This document shows positions 7,517 to 15,192 of a stretch of DNA of 63,341 bases, in pieces. Under the pieces are notes generated by a model. The model searched no databases. It was given only the letters and a program-made list of their open reading frames with translations, and had not been told where the DNA came from. A program made the position numbers and the translations under genes. The stretch comes from Actinomycetes bacterium (GTDB lineage: Bacteria > Actinomycetota > Actinomycetes > Propionibacteriales > Propionibacteriaceae): assembly GCA_023460935.1 (NCBI GenBank), contig JAEWOI010000031.1:1-63341 (forward strand), given 5' to 3'. Numbering within the stretch: position 1 is the stretch's first letter; every line of letters begins with the position of its first letter.

Positions 7517-8425
7517 GTGCACGCCGCGACCGAACACAAGCTGCTCACCGATGGGTTGCTGCAAGAAATCCGCGAGCGTTACTCGTTCGACGCGGTGACT
7601 GTGCAGCGCCTGCAGGGCGGATACGCGAACGACGTCTTCAGGCTGGACGCAGCGGGTCGCACGGCCGTCCTGCATCTCAAGCATCCACCGCTTGATCAGG
7701 ACAGCATCAACTGGGAGCACCGGCTGCTTGCCACGCTGAGCACACACCTGCCCCAGGCGTTGCCGTCGCTGCCAGCCGTTGATGGGTCCACTTGGTTCTG
7801 GTTCCGCGGGAGGCCGGTGTGGATCGTGCCGTGGGCGCCTGGTGGCCCCGCCGGCCCGGCTGACCGAACGGCCGTCGCCGGGGCACTGGGTCGGCTCCAT
7901 GCCTTCAAAGCGGACGTCGGCACCCGACCGAACCATTCACGACTGCTGCGGTTGCCGCTTCCTGCGCTGCAGTGGCTCCCGCCCGCCTTGGAGCCGTGGC
8001 GAGACACTCTCGCGGTGGCGCGCGACGAACTGACATCCCTCGTAACGTGGCTGGAGCGGGAACGACGACCGACCACAGGACTCACCCACAATGACATCTT
8101 CGGAGGCAACGTTCTCTGTGAGAAAGGCGTTGTGAGCGCCATTCTCGACTGGGAGGAGGCCGACCTTGACTGGCAGGTGTGGGATCTCGCGAGCAGCATC
8201 CGACCCTTCTGCATCAACACCGACCGGCTCGATGCGGACGCGGTCGCCGAGTTCACGGAAGCCTACCGAGCGGGCGGAGGGCCAGTGCCGTCAAACGAGG
8301 ACAACCTCATCCTGCCGTTGATCCGAGCCAAGTTGATTCTTGAGGTGCTGCGCGCGCCCAACGACCGCAACCCGCGTTGGGACTACCAACTCGCGAACCT
8401 CCGCACGTATGCCAACCTCGCCTAG
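7517..8425 (+). CDS. APH-family phosphotransferase
   Basis: A 302-residue aminoglycoside/choline-kinase fold protein. The catalytic loop THNDIFGGNVL matches HxDxxxxN with N in the second place, and the metal-binding motif is ILDWEEADLD. Family members phosphorylate aminoglycosides, macrolides, choline, homoserine or other small alcohols; the sequence does not decide which. It starts with GTG at 7517, 69 nt after the exporter operon, on the same strand within the suspected island. Co-location with a drug exporter makes resistance possible but unproven. Confidence 0.8.
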   Translation: MHAATEHKLLTDGLLQEIRERYSFDAVTVQRLQGGYANDVFRLDAAGRTAVLHLKHPPLDQDSINWEHRLLATLSTHLPQALPSLPAVDGSTWFWFRGRPVWIVPWAPGGPAGPADRTAVAGALGRLHAFKADVGTRPNHSRLLRLPLPALQWLPPALEPWRDTLAVARDELTSLVTWLERERRPTTGLTHNDIFGGNVLCEKGVVSAILDWEEADLDWQVWDLASSIRPFCINTDRLDADAVAEFTEAYRAGGGPVPSNEDNLILPLIRAKLILEVLRAPNDRNPRWDYQLANLRTYANLA

Positions 8426-8675
8426 CCCGCGAGGCCCCCGGGTCAGAGCCGTCACCGAGCTCGATGCGCCCCCGACAAGAACCTAGATGCGGCAGAGCCG
8501 GACGTTCGGGACGTCACCCCGTTGTACTTCATCGCAAGCAATCGATCGGGGCGCGTTTCGCCGGCGGGGACCGGCGCCATGCGTCCGGTGGACCCTGAAC
8601 CGACTGCGCACGCCGCAGGGCCTTCCTACGCGACCGGAGACCTCACCGCCGGGTCGTGCATGACATTCTTTGGAC

Positions 8676-8960
8676 ATGGGTGACGATTTCGGGCCGCTGC
8701 TACCAGAGACCGGCTGGATTTCCCTCGCGCTGGTCTTCGTCGTCACAGCTGCCACAGTCGCGGTGGTGGTCCTCGGGGCAGTCGTCGCGGTTCAGCGGTA
8801 CCGCCGAAGCCGCATGCCAAACGTCCCGCCGGAGTTGCCGGCAGTTCCGCCGCCAGCACTAGCATCCCGGCTGGCCGAGATCGACGGCCTCCTCGCCGCA
8901 GGCCGGATTGACGATGCTGAACACGCGGCAATGCGAGCCCGCATCCTCGATCTCAGATAG
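8676..8960 (+). CDS. Small membrane protein with C-terminal SHOCT-like domain
   Basis: A 94-residue protein: short N-terminus, one transmembrane helix (about residues 14-38), a basic and proline-rich linker, and a C-terminal SHOCT-like helix pair (LAEIDGLLAAGRIDDAEHAA). SHOCT tails mediate oligomerisation in many small actinobacterial membrane proteins; no specific function is known. A TTG at 8670 is an alternative start. It is separated from the kinase by 250 bases in which I see no gene. It is the last gene before the tRNA remnant. Confidence 0.6.
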   Translation: MGDDFGPLLPETGWISLALVFVVTAATVAVVVLGAVVAVQRYRRSRMPNVPPELPAVPPPALASRLAEIDGLLAAGRIDDAEHAAMRARILDLR

Positions 8961-9055
8961 ACGTGGCCGCGCCTCTGCACCGCGTGATCGATCGCTGCTA
9001 GGTGAGAAGCGGCGGCGGTCAAGCCGCAGAGCGCGTGTTCTAGTGCGGGATTCCG

Positions 9056-9083
9056 GCGCGGGTCCGAATCCCGTCGGGGCTAC
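9056..9083 (+). repeat. tRNA-Glu 3' remnant (candidate distal att site)
   Basis: A copy of the last 27 nt of the tRNA at 4020-4092 plus one base, with a single T-to-C change that alters the T-loop TTCGAAT to TCCGAAT. Sequence upstream of 9056 does not fold as the rest of a tRNA. It is therefore a non-functional 3' fragment: either the displaced end of the target tRNA after element integration or the relic of a duplicated tRNA. Confidence 0.6.
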
Positions 9084-9090
9084 TCAGGTC

Positions 9091-9261
9091 TTACCCCTTT
9101 TCAGGCAGGTTCTGGCGAGGGGCTTCCGGGGTCTGGGGCAGTTCCACCCAGGTCGAGTCGCAACCGGGGCACCGGTAGACCGGGGCCCCGTCGAGGCGTT
9201 CGCCCGTTTCCAGGGTGCCGCACGCATCACGACAGGGGTTGGTGGTGAGGTGGCGGATCAT
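9091..9261 (-). CDS. Small zinc-ribbon protein
   Basis: A 56-residue protein with two cysteine pairs: NPCRDACG near the N-terminus and YRCPGCDSTW about 20 residues later, a treble-clef or zinc-ribbon pattern seen in many short actinobacterial proteins. The start ATG at 9261 gives the compact form; a longer frame upstream is less protein-like. Its stop lies 8 nt from the tRNA remnant and its last codons form the hairpin at 9094-9122. The function is unknown. Confidence 0.55.
   Translation of the reverse strand: MIRHLTTNPCRDACGTLETGERLDGAPVYRCPGCDSTWVELPQTPEAPRQNLPEKG
9094..9122 (+). terminator. Hairpin behind the tRNA remnant
   Basis: CCCCTT...CAG at 9094-9104 pairs with CTG...GAGGGG at 9112-9122, with a 7-nt loop and one mismatch. 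It resembles the tRNA-Glu terminator at 4101-4134 in sequence and position relative to the tRNA end, and now lies inside the 3' end of the minus-strand zinc-ribbon gene. It is probably the original terminator of the tRNA locus. Confidence 0.5.
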
Positions 9262-9394
9262 GGCGACTATTGTGCAGGCGTGCGCATTCGCGCACTCGAC
9301 GGCTCCCGCCGGCTCCTCCGGCTCACCGTTGGAAGCGACCGCGCAGATCCGCTCGGCGCTGGGGGCGCCCACGCGCGGAACGCCGAACCCTTGC

Positions 9395-9418
9395 TCATTT
9401 GCGCAACTGCCTAAATGA
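9395..9418. promoter_or_regulatory. ArsR/SmtB-type operator
   Basis: TCATTT at 9395-9400 and AAATGA at 9413-9418 form an inverted repeat spanning 24 bp, the size and AT-rich outer-arm layout of ArsR/SmtB operators. It lies 20-43 nt before the arsR-like start and just upstream of a GAGAAT hexamer at 9423-9428, so a bound repressor would cover the -35 region. Confidence 0.55.
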
Positions 9419-9437
9419 CAGGGAGAATGGCTGGGTC

Positions 9438-9836
9438 ATGACGCGCACCGATCCCACCCCCACCAGGGCCCAGCTGGACGGCGCGGCCCGGACCTTCGGG
9501 CTGCTGGCCACCCCCAACCGGCTGCACCTGGTGTGGCTGCTCTCCACCGGGGAGCACGACGTCACCACCCTCGCCGAGCGGATCGGCACCAGCGTCCCGG
9601 TGGCCAGCCAGCATTTAGCGAAGCTGCGCGCCGGTGGCCTGGTTTCGGCGCTCCGGGACGGCCGCAGGCAGTTCTACCGGGTGGACGACCCCCACATCCT
9701 GTCGGTCGTGGCCGAGGTCTTCAGCCACATCGCCCCCGACGGCAGCATCGCGCCCGACCCCGAGCCCGGGGAGTGGTCCGCAGCGTGGCGGCCAGCGCCA
9801 GCAGCGGACCTGCCCGCCGAAGGGACGAAGGCGTGA
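9438..9836 (+). CDS. ArsR/SmtB-family metal-responsive repressor
   Basis: A 132-residue winged-helix protein with the ArsR core (RLHLVWLLSTGEHDVTTLAE, then SQHLAKLRAGGLVSALRDG and a FYRVDD wing). It is coupled by a GTGA overlap to a cation-diffusion-facilitator gene, the classic repressor plus efflux pump arrangement, with a palindromic operator just upstream. It lacks the CxC motif of arsenic sensors; candidate ligands are acidic and His residues (HI near residue 90, the DDPH segment), consistent with Zn, Co or Ni sensing of the NmtR/CzrA/KmtR kind. The metal is not determined. Confidence 0.85.
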   Translation: MTRTDPTPTRAQLDGAARTFGLLATPNRLHLVWLLSTGEHDVTTLAERIGTSVPVASQHLAKLRAGGLVSALRDGRRQFYRVDDPHILSVVAEVFSHIAPDGSIAPDPEPGEWSAAWRPAPAADLPAEGTKA

Positions 9837-10738
9837 ACCCCACCCTGACCGCCGAGCCGGCAGCCCCGGCCGGCCAGCGCTACCTGGAGCGCTTCCTGTG
9901 GCTGTCCCTCGCGACAGCGCTGGCCACCGTAGCGATCAAGGGCTATGCGGCCTGGCTCACCAACTCGGTGGGCCTGTGGTCGGACGCCCTGGAGTCGACG
10001 GTGAACCTCGCGGCAGCGATAGTCGCCATGTGGGCCCTGCGGCTCTCGGCCAAGCCGGCCGACCACAACCACGACTTCGGGCATGGCAAGGCCGAATACC
10101 TGGCTGCCGCCGTTGAGGGCACCCTCATCTTCGTCGCCGCGGCAGGCATCATCTACGGCGCGGTGGGCCGGCTGCTGCAACCGAGCCCGCTGGAGGAACT
10201 CGGCGTCGGCATCGCGCTTTCGCTGCTGGCCACGGTGCTCAACCTCGGCACGGGCCTGCTGCTCGTCCGGGTCGGCCGCAAGCATCGCTCGATCACTCTG
10301 GAGGCGGACGGCAGGCACCTGCTCACTGACGTGTGGACCTCTGCAGGGGTGCTGGTGGCAATCGGCCTGGTCGCCGCGACGGGCTGGACCGTGCTCGACC
10401 CCGTGATCGCGATCGCCGTCGGCCTCAACATCCTGCTCACGGGCGCGAAGCTGATCCGGCGCTCTGTGGTCGGCCTGCTGGACGCGGCCCTGCCGCCGGG
10501 TGAGGTCGACGTGGTAGCGGCCGCCGTGACCGGCGTCTGCGCCCGCGACGGACTCCGCCTGGCCGAGTTGCGCACCAGGGAGTCGGGCCGCCAACGCTTC
10601 GCCTACGCGACGATTCGGGTACCGGGCGACTGGACCGTGCACCAGAGCCACGAGACCGCGGACGAGGTCGAGGCCGCGGTCAGCCTGGCCCTGCCGGGCA
10701 CCACCACCTTCGTGCACATCGAGCCGGCGGCCGGCTGA
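9833..10738 (+). CDS. Cation diffusion facilitator (divalent metal efflux)
   Basis: A 301-residue CDF protein with about 6 transmembrane helices and a C-terminal cytoplasmic ferredoxin-like domain. Transport-site residues appear in SDALES (helix 2) and HLLTDVWTS (helix 5, HxxxD). The loop HNHDFGHGKAEY is the conserved CDF entry motif. It would export Zn, Fe, Co or Mn in exchange for protons. It starts with GTG at 9833, overlapping the ArsR stop, and is therefore co-transcribed and metal-induced. Confidence 0.9.
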   Translation: MNPTLTAEPAAPAGQRYLERFLWLSLATALATVAIKGYAAWLTNSVGLWSDALESTVNLAAAIVAMWALRLSAKPADHNHDFGHGKAEYLAAAVEGTLIFVAAAGIIYGAVGRLLQPSPLEELGVGIALSLLATVLNLGTGLLLVRVGRKHRSITLEADGRHLLTDVWTSAGVLVAIGLVAATGWTVLDPVIAIAVGLNILLTGAKLIRRSVVGLLDAALPPGEVDVVAAAVTGVCARDGLRLAELRTRESGRQRFAYATIRVPGDWTVHQSHETADEVEAAVSLALPGTTTFVHIEPAAG

Positions 10739-10758
10739 CGCTGCACCCCGGCCTGATG

Positions 10759-11574
10759 TCAGGTGTCGGCGTCGTGCTCGCCGCGCACCCAGGCCGCGTA
10801 CCGCTCCGCCGAGCGCTGCACTGCAGCGGCGGCGTCGCTGCGCACCACGCCGTTGAAGTTGTCGTAGAGCCGGTCGAACCGGTAGCCGGCGACGGCTCCG
10901 GCGACCCGCTCGACCACTGCTGCTGACAGCGGGATCTTGTTCGGGTAGGAGCGCAGGAACGTCACCCAGCCCGCCGCGGGCACCGCGGCGATCGTGTCCC
11001 CGCTGAGCAGGACGCCGCGCCCCTCGGCGCCGGCGGCCCAGAGCGCCGCCGCGCTTCCGGGGAAGTGGCCGCCGGGCTGGCTGGCCCGGATTCCGGGCAG
11101 CACTTCGAACGGGTCGCTCCAGGTGCGCAGTTCGGGGCCGTGGCGGCGCACCCACTCCCGGTCCCTGGCTGCGATCCACACCGGAGCGCCGAACGCCCGG
11201 GCCCATTCCAGCTGCACCCCGTACATGTGCGGGTGGCTGGCCATGATCGCTGCGACCCCGCCGAGCCGCTGCACCGCCACCACCGCAGCAGCATCCAGGT
11301 AGCCCGGCACGTCCCACAACAGGTTGCCGCCCGGGGTGCGCACCAGCAGCGCGGTCTGGCCGATGTCGGCCTTCGGCCGGGCCGTGAGCCCGTAGAGGTC
11401 GGGCTCCAGTTCGGTGATCTCGATCCGGCACCCCTCGCCCGCACGTTCGACGAGGTTCGTCCAGCGCTGGCCGCCGGGCGGGAGGTACTGCCGCTCGTCC
11501 GCGCAGATCGCGCAGGTCTGGTCGTCCAGGTCGTTCTCGACGCCGCAGGTGGCGCAACTCCGCCAGCTCTCCAT
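10759..11574 (-). CDS. Metallo-beta-lactamase-fold protein with N-terminal zinc ribbon
   Basis: A 271-residue protein. The N-terminus carries a zinc ribbon (CATCG...CAICAD, residues 7-24). The rest follows the MBL fold: SHPHMYG at about residue 113 replaces the canonical HxHxDH, and GGHFPGS and LLSGDTI supply later ligands. The missing Asp-His in the first motif suggests altered metal occupancy or a divergent hydrolase. It is probably leaderless: TAGACT lies 6 nt before the ATG. It converges on the CDF gene with a 20-nt gap. Substrate unknown. Confidence 0.75.
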   Translation of the reverse strand: MESWRSCATCGVENDLDDQTCAICADERQYLPPGGQRWTNLVERAGEGCRIEITELEPDLYGLTARPKADIGQTALLVRTPGGNLLWDVPGYLDAAAVVAVQRLGGVAAIMASHPHMYGVQLEWARAFGAPVWIAARDREWVRRHGPELRTWSDPFEVLPGIRASQPGGHFPGSAAALWAAGAEGRGVLLSGDTIAAVPAAGWVTFLRSYPNKIPLSAAVVERVAGAVAGYRFDRLYDNFNGVVRSDAAAAVQRSAERYAAWVRGEHDADT

Positions 11575-11672
11575 TCCGGGAGTCTAGGCTGCCGCCTGTC
11601 GAGAACGCTGTGTCGGCTACGACTCACGGTTGAGTGGTCGCCGTCCGGTGGCCCGGGACGAAGGAGCCAGTC

Positions 11673-12047
11673 GTGAAGTACCTGATCCTGATCCACCACA
11701 ACCGGGGAGCCCGCGAGCAGTTCGCTGCGCTGCCGGCCGAGACGCAGGCAGCCGGCATGCAGGCCTACCTCGACCTGAACGCGGAACTGGAGGCCACCGG
11801 GGAACTGGTGGGCGCCGAGGCGCTCGCCGATGACAGCGCCGCCACGGTGGTCAGCCTGCGCAGCGGGGCAGTGGTCACCTCCGACGGTCCGTTCGCCGAG
11901 TCCAAGGAGATGCTCGCCGGCTTCTACCTGGTCGACGTCGGATCGCTCGAGCGGGCCGTCGAGATCGCCGCATCGATCCCCGAGGTGGCCGCCGGCGCCG
12001 GAGACGTCGAGATCCGTCCGGTGCTCGACCTCGCAGCGCTGGCCTGA
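11673..12047 (+). CDS. YciI/DGPF-domain protein
   Basis: A 124-residue YCII-related protein with the family motif SDGPFAESKEMLAGFYLVD near its centre. It starts with GTG at 11673, with AAGGAG 6 nt upstream. It sits 3 nt ahead of an ECF42-type sigma gene, a pairing conserved across actinobacteria, where the DGPF protein is thought to work with, or be controlled by, that sigma factor. Biochemical activity is unknown. Confidence 0.88.
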   Translation: MKYLILIHHNRGAREQFAALPAETQAAGMQAYLDLNAELEATGELVGAEALADDSAATVVSLRSGAVVTSDGPFAESKEMLAGFYLVDVGSLERAVEIAASIPEVAAGAGDVEIRPVLDLAALA

Positions 12048-12050
12048 GCA

Positions 12051-13355
12051 GTGCCGGAAACCGACCTCGAGGACCTGCTGCGCTCGCTGGCGCCGCAGGC
12101 CCTCGGGGTGCTCGTGCGGCGCCACGGCAGCTTCTCCGACGCGGAGGACGCCGTGCAGGAGGCACTGGTCGAGGCGGCGTCCCGCTGGCCCGTGGAAGGC
12201 CGGCCGAGGGATCCACGGGCGTGGCTGGTCACCGTCGCCCAGCGCCGGCTGGTCGACTTCTGGCGCAGCGAGACCGCCCGCAGGGCCCGGGACCAGCGCG
12301 CGCTTGCCGTCCCGGCCTCGGTCCCCGCTGCCGGGCCGGAGTCGGACGACTCGCTGGAGCTCCTGCTGCTGTGCTGCCACCCGGCGCCGAACCGGCCGGC
12401 CCAGGTGGCGCTCACCCTGCGCGCCGTCGGGGGGCTCACCACCGCGGAGATCGCGCGCGGACTCCTGCTGCCCGAGGCGACCGTGGCCCAGCGGATCAGT
12501 CGCGCCAAGCGGGCGATCCGGAGCGCCGGTGCCCGGTTCGAGCTGCCGGCGCCGGACGAACTCCCCGACCGGGTGGAGACGGTGGCCGCGGTGCTGTACC
12601 TGGTCTTCACCGAGGGCCACACGGCCACCTCCGGCAGCGCGCTGCAGCGCAGCGACCTGGCCACGGAGGCCATCCGGCTCACCAGGATGTTGCTCGCCCG
12701 GGTGCAGGCCGAGCCGTTGCCCGAGCCGGTGCGCGACGAGGTGCGGGGGCTGTTGGCACTGATGCTGCTGACCGCCTCCAGGTGGTCGGCCCGCGTCGAC
12801 GCCACAGGGGCGCTCGTGCCCCTCGACCGCCAGGACCGCGGCCGGTGGGACCGCGCACTGATCAGCGAAGGCGTCGCCCTGGTTGAGGCAACGCTCCGGT
12901 CCGGGCCGGTTGGGCCCTACCAGCTGCAGGCCGCGATCGCGGCTGTGCACGCCGAGGCGCGGTCGGCGGCAGACACCGACTGGCGGGAGATCCTCGGCCT
13001 CTACGACCTGCTCCGGCGGCTGGCGCCGGGTCCGATGGTGACCCTCAACCGGGTGGTGGCGCTGGCCTTCGCCGTTGATCCGCTGGTCGCCCTCGGCGAA
13101 CTGGAATCGGCTGCGGCCGACCCGGCCCTGGCCGGGCACCCACGCGTCCCGGCGGTGCGGGCCCACCTGCTGGAGCGCTGCGGTCGGCCTGCCGAGGCGC
13201 GCCTGGACTACCTGGAGGCCGCCCGGCGCAGTCGCAGCGAGCCGGAGCAGCGCTACCTGCTGCAGCGGGCGGCCCAGCTCACCGCCGGGGGTCAGGCGGG
13301 ACGGCGACCCGGCCCGGCCCCGGCTGGGCACGGCCCGGGTCAGAACCCGAGGTAG
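12051..13355 (+). CDS. ECF42-type RNA polymerase sigma factor
   Basis: A 434-residue sigma factor. Region 2 (FSDAEDAVQEALVEAASRWP... DPRAWLVTVAQRRLVDFWR) and region 4 (GGLTTAEIARGLLLPEATVA) occupy the first ~190 residues; the remaining ~240 form the helical TPR-like extension typical of ECF42. No anti-sigma gene is adjacent; in this group the C-terminal extension is thought to control activity. The start at 12051 is GTG. It forms an operon with the preceding DGPF gene. Its 3' end overlaps the convergent yitT-like gene by 16 nt. Confidence 0.9.
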   Translation: MPETDLEDLLRSLAPQALGVLVRRHGSFSDAEDAVQEALVEAASRWPVEGRPRDPRAWLVTVAQRRLVDFWRSETARRARDQRALAVPASVPAAGPESDDSLELLLLCCHPAPNRPAQVALTLRAVGGLTTAEIARGLLLPEATVAQRISRAKRAIRSAGARFELPAPDELPDRVETVAAVLYLVFTEGHTATSGSALQRSDLATEAIRLTRMLLARVQAEPLPEPVRDEVRGLLALMLLTASRWSARVDATGALVPLDRQDRGRWDRALISEGVALVEATLRSGPVGPYQLQAAIAAVHAEARSAADTDWREILGLYDLLRRLAPGPMVTLNRVVALAFAVDPLVALGELESAAADPALAGHPRVPAVRAHLLERCGRPAEARLDYLEAARRSRSEPEQRYLLQRAAQLTAGGQAGRRPGPAPAGHGPGQNPR

Positions 13356-13975
13356 CGCCCGGGCCGGTGGTTGAGCGCGAGCACCAGGTTCAGCAGCACG
13401 GCTCCCGCTGCGGACAGCAACACCGCGGCCGGCGGAGTGACGGCCAGGGCTGCGAGGATGATCGCTGTGTCGCAGGCCAGCTGCACGTAGCCCGCCCGCC
13501 AGCCGAGCCGGTCCTGCAGTACCAGAGCCAGGGTGTTGAACCCGCCGAGGCTGGCCCGGTGCCGGAAGAGGATCAGCATGCCGACCCCCGCCAGCAGGTT
13601 GCCCACGCCGGTGGCGTAGACGGCGTTGGGCCGGAAGTCCGGCAGCATCAGCGGGTGCAGGAAGGCGAAACCCGAGACCAGGCCGATCGCCAGCAATGTG
13701 CGCAGGGCGAAGTCCAGGCCACGGTGGCGCACGGCGAGCACGAAGAACGGCAGGTTCAGCACGAAGAACAACAGCCCGAACGACCAGCCACCGGCGTAGC
13801 CGAGCAGCAGCGCCAGCCCGGCGGTGCCGCCGGTGACCGCCTGGGCCGAGTGCAGCAGGAACAACCCGAGCGAGGCCACGAAGGTGCCACTGAGCAGGCC
13901 GAACGCGTCCTCGAGCAGGTTGTGGCGCAGGGGCGCCGCCGGGACGGCCGGTGCGCCGACGGGGCGCTCGGTCAC
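13340..13975 (-). CDS. YitT/DUF161-family membrane protein
   Basis: A 211-residue protein with 5-6 transmembrane helices and a glycine-rich stretch (AQAVTGGTAGLALLLGY) typical of the YitT family; the C-terminal cytosolic DUF2179 domain of Bacillus homologues is absent, giving the short form. Function is unknown, possibly transport. It starts with GTG at 13975, sharing GTGA with the stop of the upstream aminotransferase, so the two genes form an operon on the minus strand. Confidence 0.82.
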   Translation of the reverse strand: MTERPVGAPAVPAAPLRHNLLEDAFGLLSGTFVASLGLFLLHSAQAVTGGTAGLALLLGYAGGWSFGLLFFVLNLPFFVLAVRHRGLDFALRTLLAIGLVSGFAFLHPLMLPDFRPNAVYATGVGNLLAGVGMLILFRHRASLGGFNTLALVLQDRLGWRAGYVQLACDTAIILAALAVTPPAAVLLSAAGAVLLNLVLALNHRPGRYLGF

Positions 13976-15048
13976 CCCGGTGCCCCACGGAAGCCTGCCA
14001 GCACCTTCAGGACGCGCTCGTTGCTGGCCGCATCAGCCAGCGTCACCCGGATGCCGTCGCCCGGGTAGCCGCGCACGAGGATGCGGGCGGCGTCGAACGC
14101 TTCCAGCAAGGGCCCGAACTCCGCATCGGTGGTGCGCAGCCAGAGGAAGTTCGCCTGGCCGTCCGGCACCTGCCACCCCAGCTCGCGGGCGGCCCCCTCC
14201 ACCAGCGGGCGCGCGGCGGCGACGACCGCCGCGCGTTCGGCCACGGTCGCAGCCTCGTCCAGCGCTGCCAGCGCTGCGGCCTCGGCAACCGAGCTGACCG
14301 AGAAGGGGATCTGGGTGCGGCGCAGGCCCTCGGCCAGTTCCGGCCGGGCGATCGCGTACCCGACCCGGAGGCCGGCCAGGCCGTAGGCCTTCGAGAACGT
14401 CCGCAGCAGGCACAAGTTGGGATAGCGCCGGTAGAGGGCAACGGTGTCGAGGTCTGCGTCGGCGTACTCGCGGTAGGCCTCGTCGAGCACCACCAGCACG
14501 CTGGGCGGCACCAGTTCGAGGAAGGCCGCCACTTCCTCGAGGCTCAGCGCGGTGCCGGTCGGGTTGTTCGGCGAGCACAGCAGTACGATCCTCGTCCGCT
14601 CGGTGATCGCAGCCACCATGGCAGGCAGGTCGTGGTGCTCGGCTGCGGTCAGTGGCACCGGCACCGGCTGCACCCCCGCGATCCGGCACAGGATCGGGTA
14701 CGCCTCGAACGAACGCCAGGCGAACACCACGGCGTCGCCCGGGTCGCAGAGCGCAGCGACCAGCTGGGACAGCACTCCGACGCTACCCGGCCCCACGGCC
14801 ACCTCGCCGACGTCGACGCCGCACTCGACAGCCAGGCGCTCACGCAGGGCGAGGCTGGCCATGTCGGGATAGCGGTTCGCGCGGGCGGCGGCCGCGGTCA
14901 CCGCAGCCACCACCGCCGGCAGCGGCGGCAGGTGGCTCTCGTTCGATGCGAGCGCGGCCACGTCGGCCCCGGTCGCCTTCCGGCCGGGGACGTAGGCGGG
15001 CAGGTCGGCCACGGCGCGCCGGAGCCGCGGGATCGGGTCTGGGTTCAC
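13972..15048 (-). CDS. hisC: Histidinol-phosphate/aromatic aminotransferase (class I/II PLP)
   Basis: A 358-residue fold-type I PLP enzyme. Visible features are SNESHLPPLP near the N-terminus, the PLP-contact loop CSPNNPTGT, the DEAYREYAD segment and the active lysine in RTFSKAYGLAGLRVGYA. These match HisC and the closely related actinobacterial aromatic/phenylalanine aminotransferase Pat. As it is not in a his operon, Pat-like aromatic amino-acid transamination is at least as likely as histidine synthesis. It starts with GTG at 15048, preceded by AAAGGGA; no ATG is available. Confidence 0.8.
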   Translation of the reverse strand: MNPDPIPRLRRAVADLPAYVPGRKATGADVAALASNESHLPPLPAVVAAVTAAAARANRYPDMASLALRERLAVECGVDVGEVAVGPGSVGVLSQLVAALCDPGDAVVFAWRSFEAYPILCRIAGVQPVPVPLTAAEHHDLPAMVAAITERTRIVLLCSPNNPTGTALSLEEVAAFLELVPPSVLVVLDEAYREYADADLDTVALYRRYPNLCLLRTFSKAYGLAGLRVGYAIARPELAEGLRRTQIPFSVSSVAEAAALAALDEAATVAERAAVVAAARPLVEGAARELGWQVPDGQANFLWLRTTDAEFGPLLEAFDAARILVRGYPGDGIRVTLADAASNERVLKVLAGFRGAPG

Positions 15049-15192
15049 GAGGTCCCTTTCTGAGGTGCCATGGTGGCTGCAGCGTCCTGCCCGCGCAGCC
15101 GGGGGCCGCCCCGGGCACGGCGCTGGCCGCGACCGGGCGTCCCGCTGCAGAATGCCGCACATGGCACACCCGGAACGCGCGCGGTCCGCCTC

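Noticed and set aside
8990..9083. A second complete tRNA ending at 9082
   Set aside because: Only the last 27 nt match a tRNA; upstream bases form no acceptor 5' strand, D arm or anticodon arm, and the T-loop is altered.
10962..13988. A 1008-codon open frame on the minus strand
   Set aside because: It is antisense to the YciI and ECF42 genes and crosses YitT and MBL in other frames; its composition (Arg/Pro/Ala/Gly-rich, no domains) is the usual high-GC shadow. The genes it overlaps all have recognisable domains.
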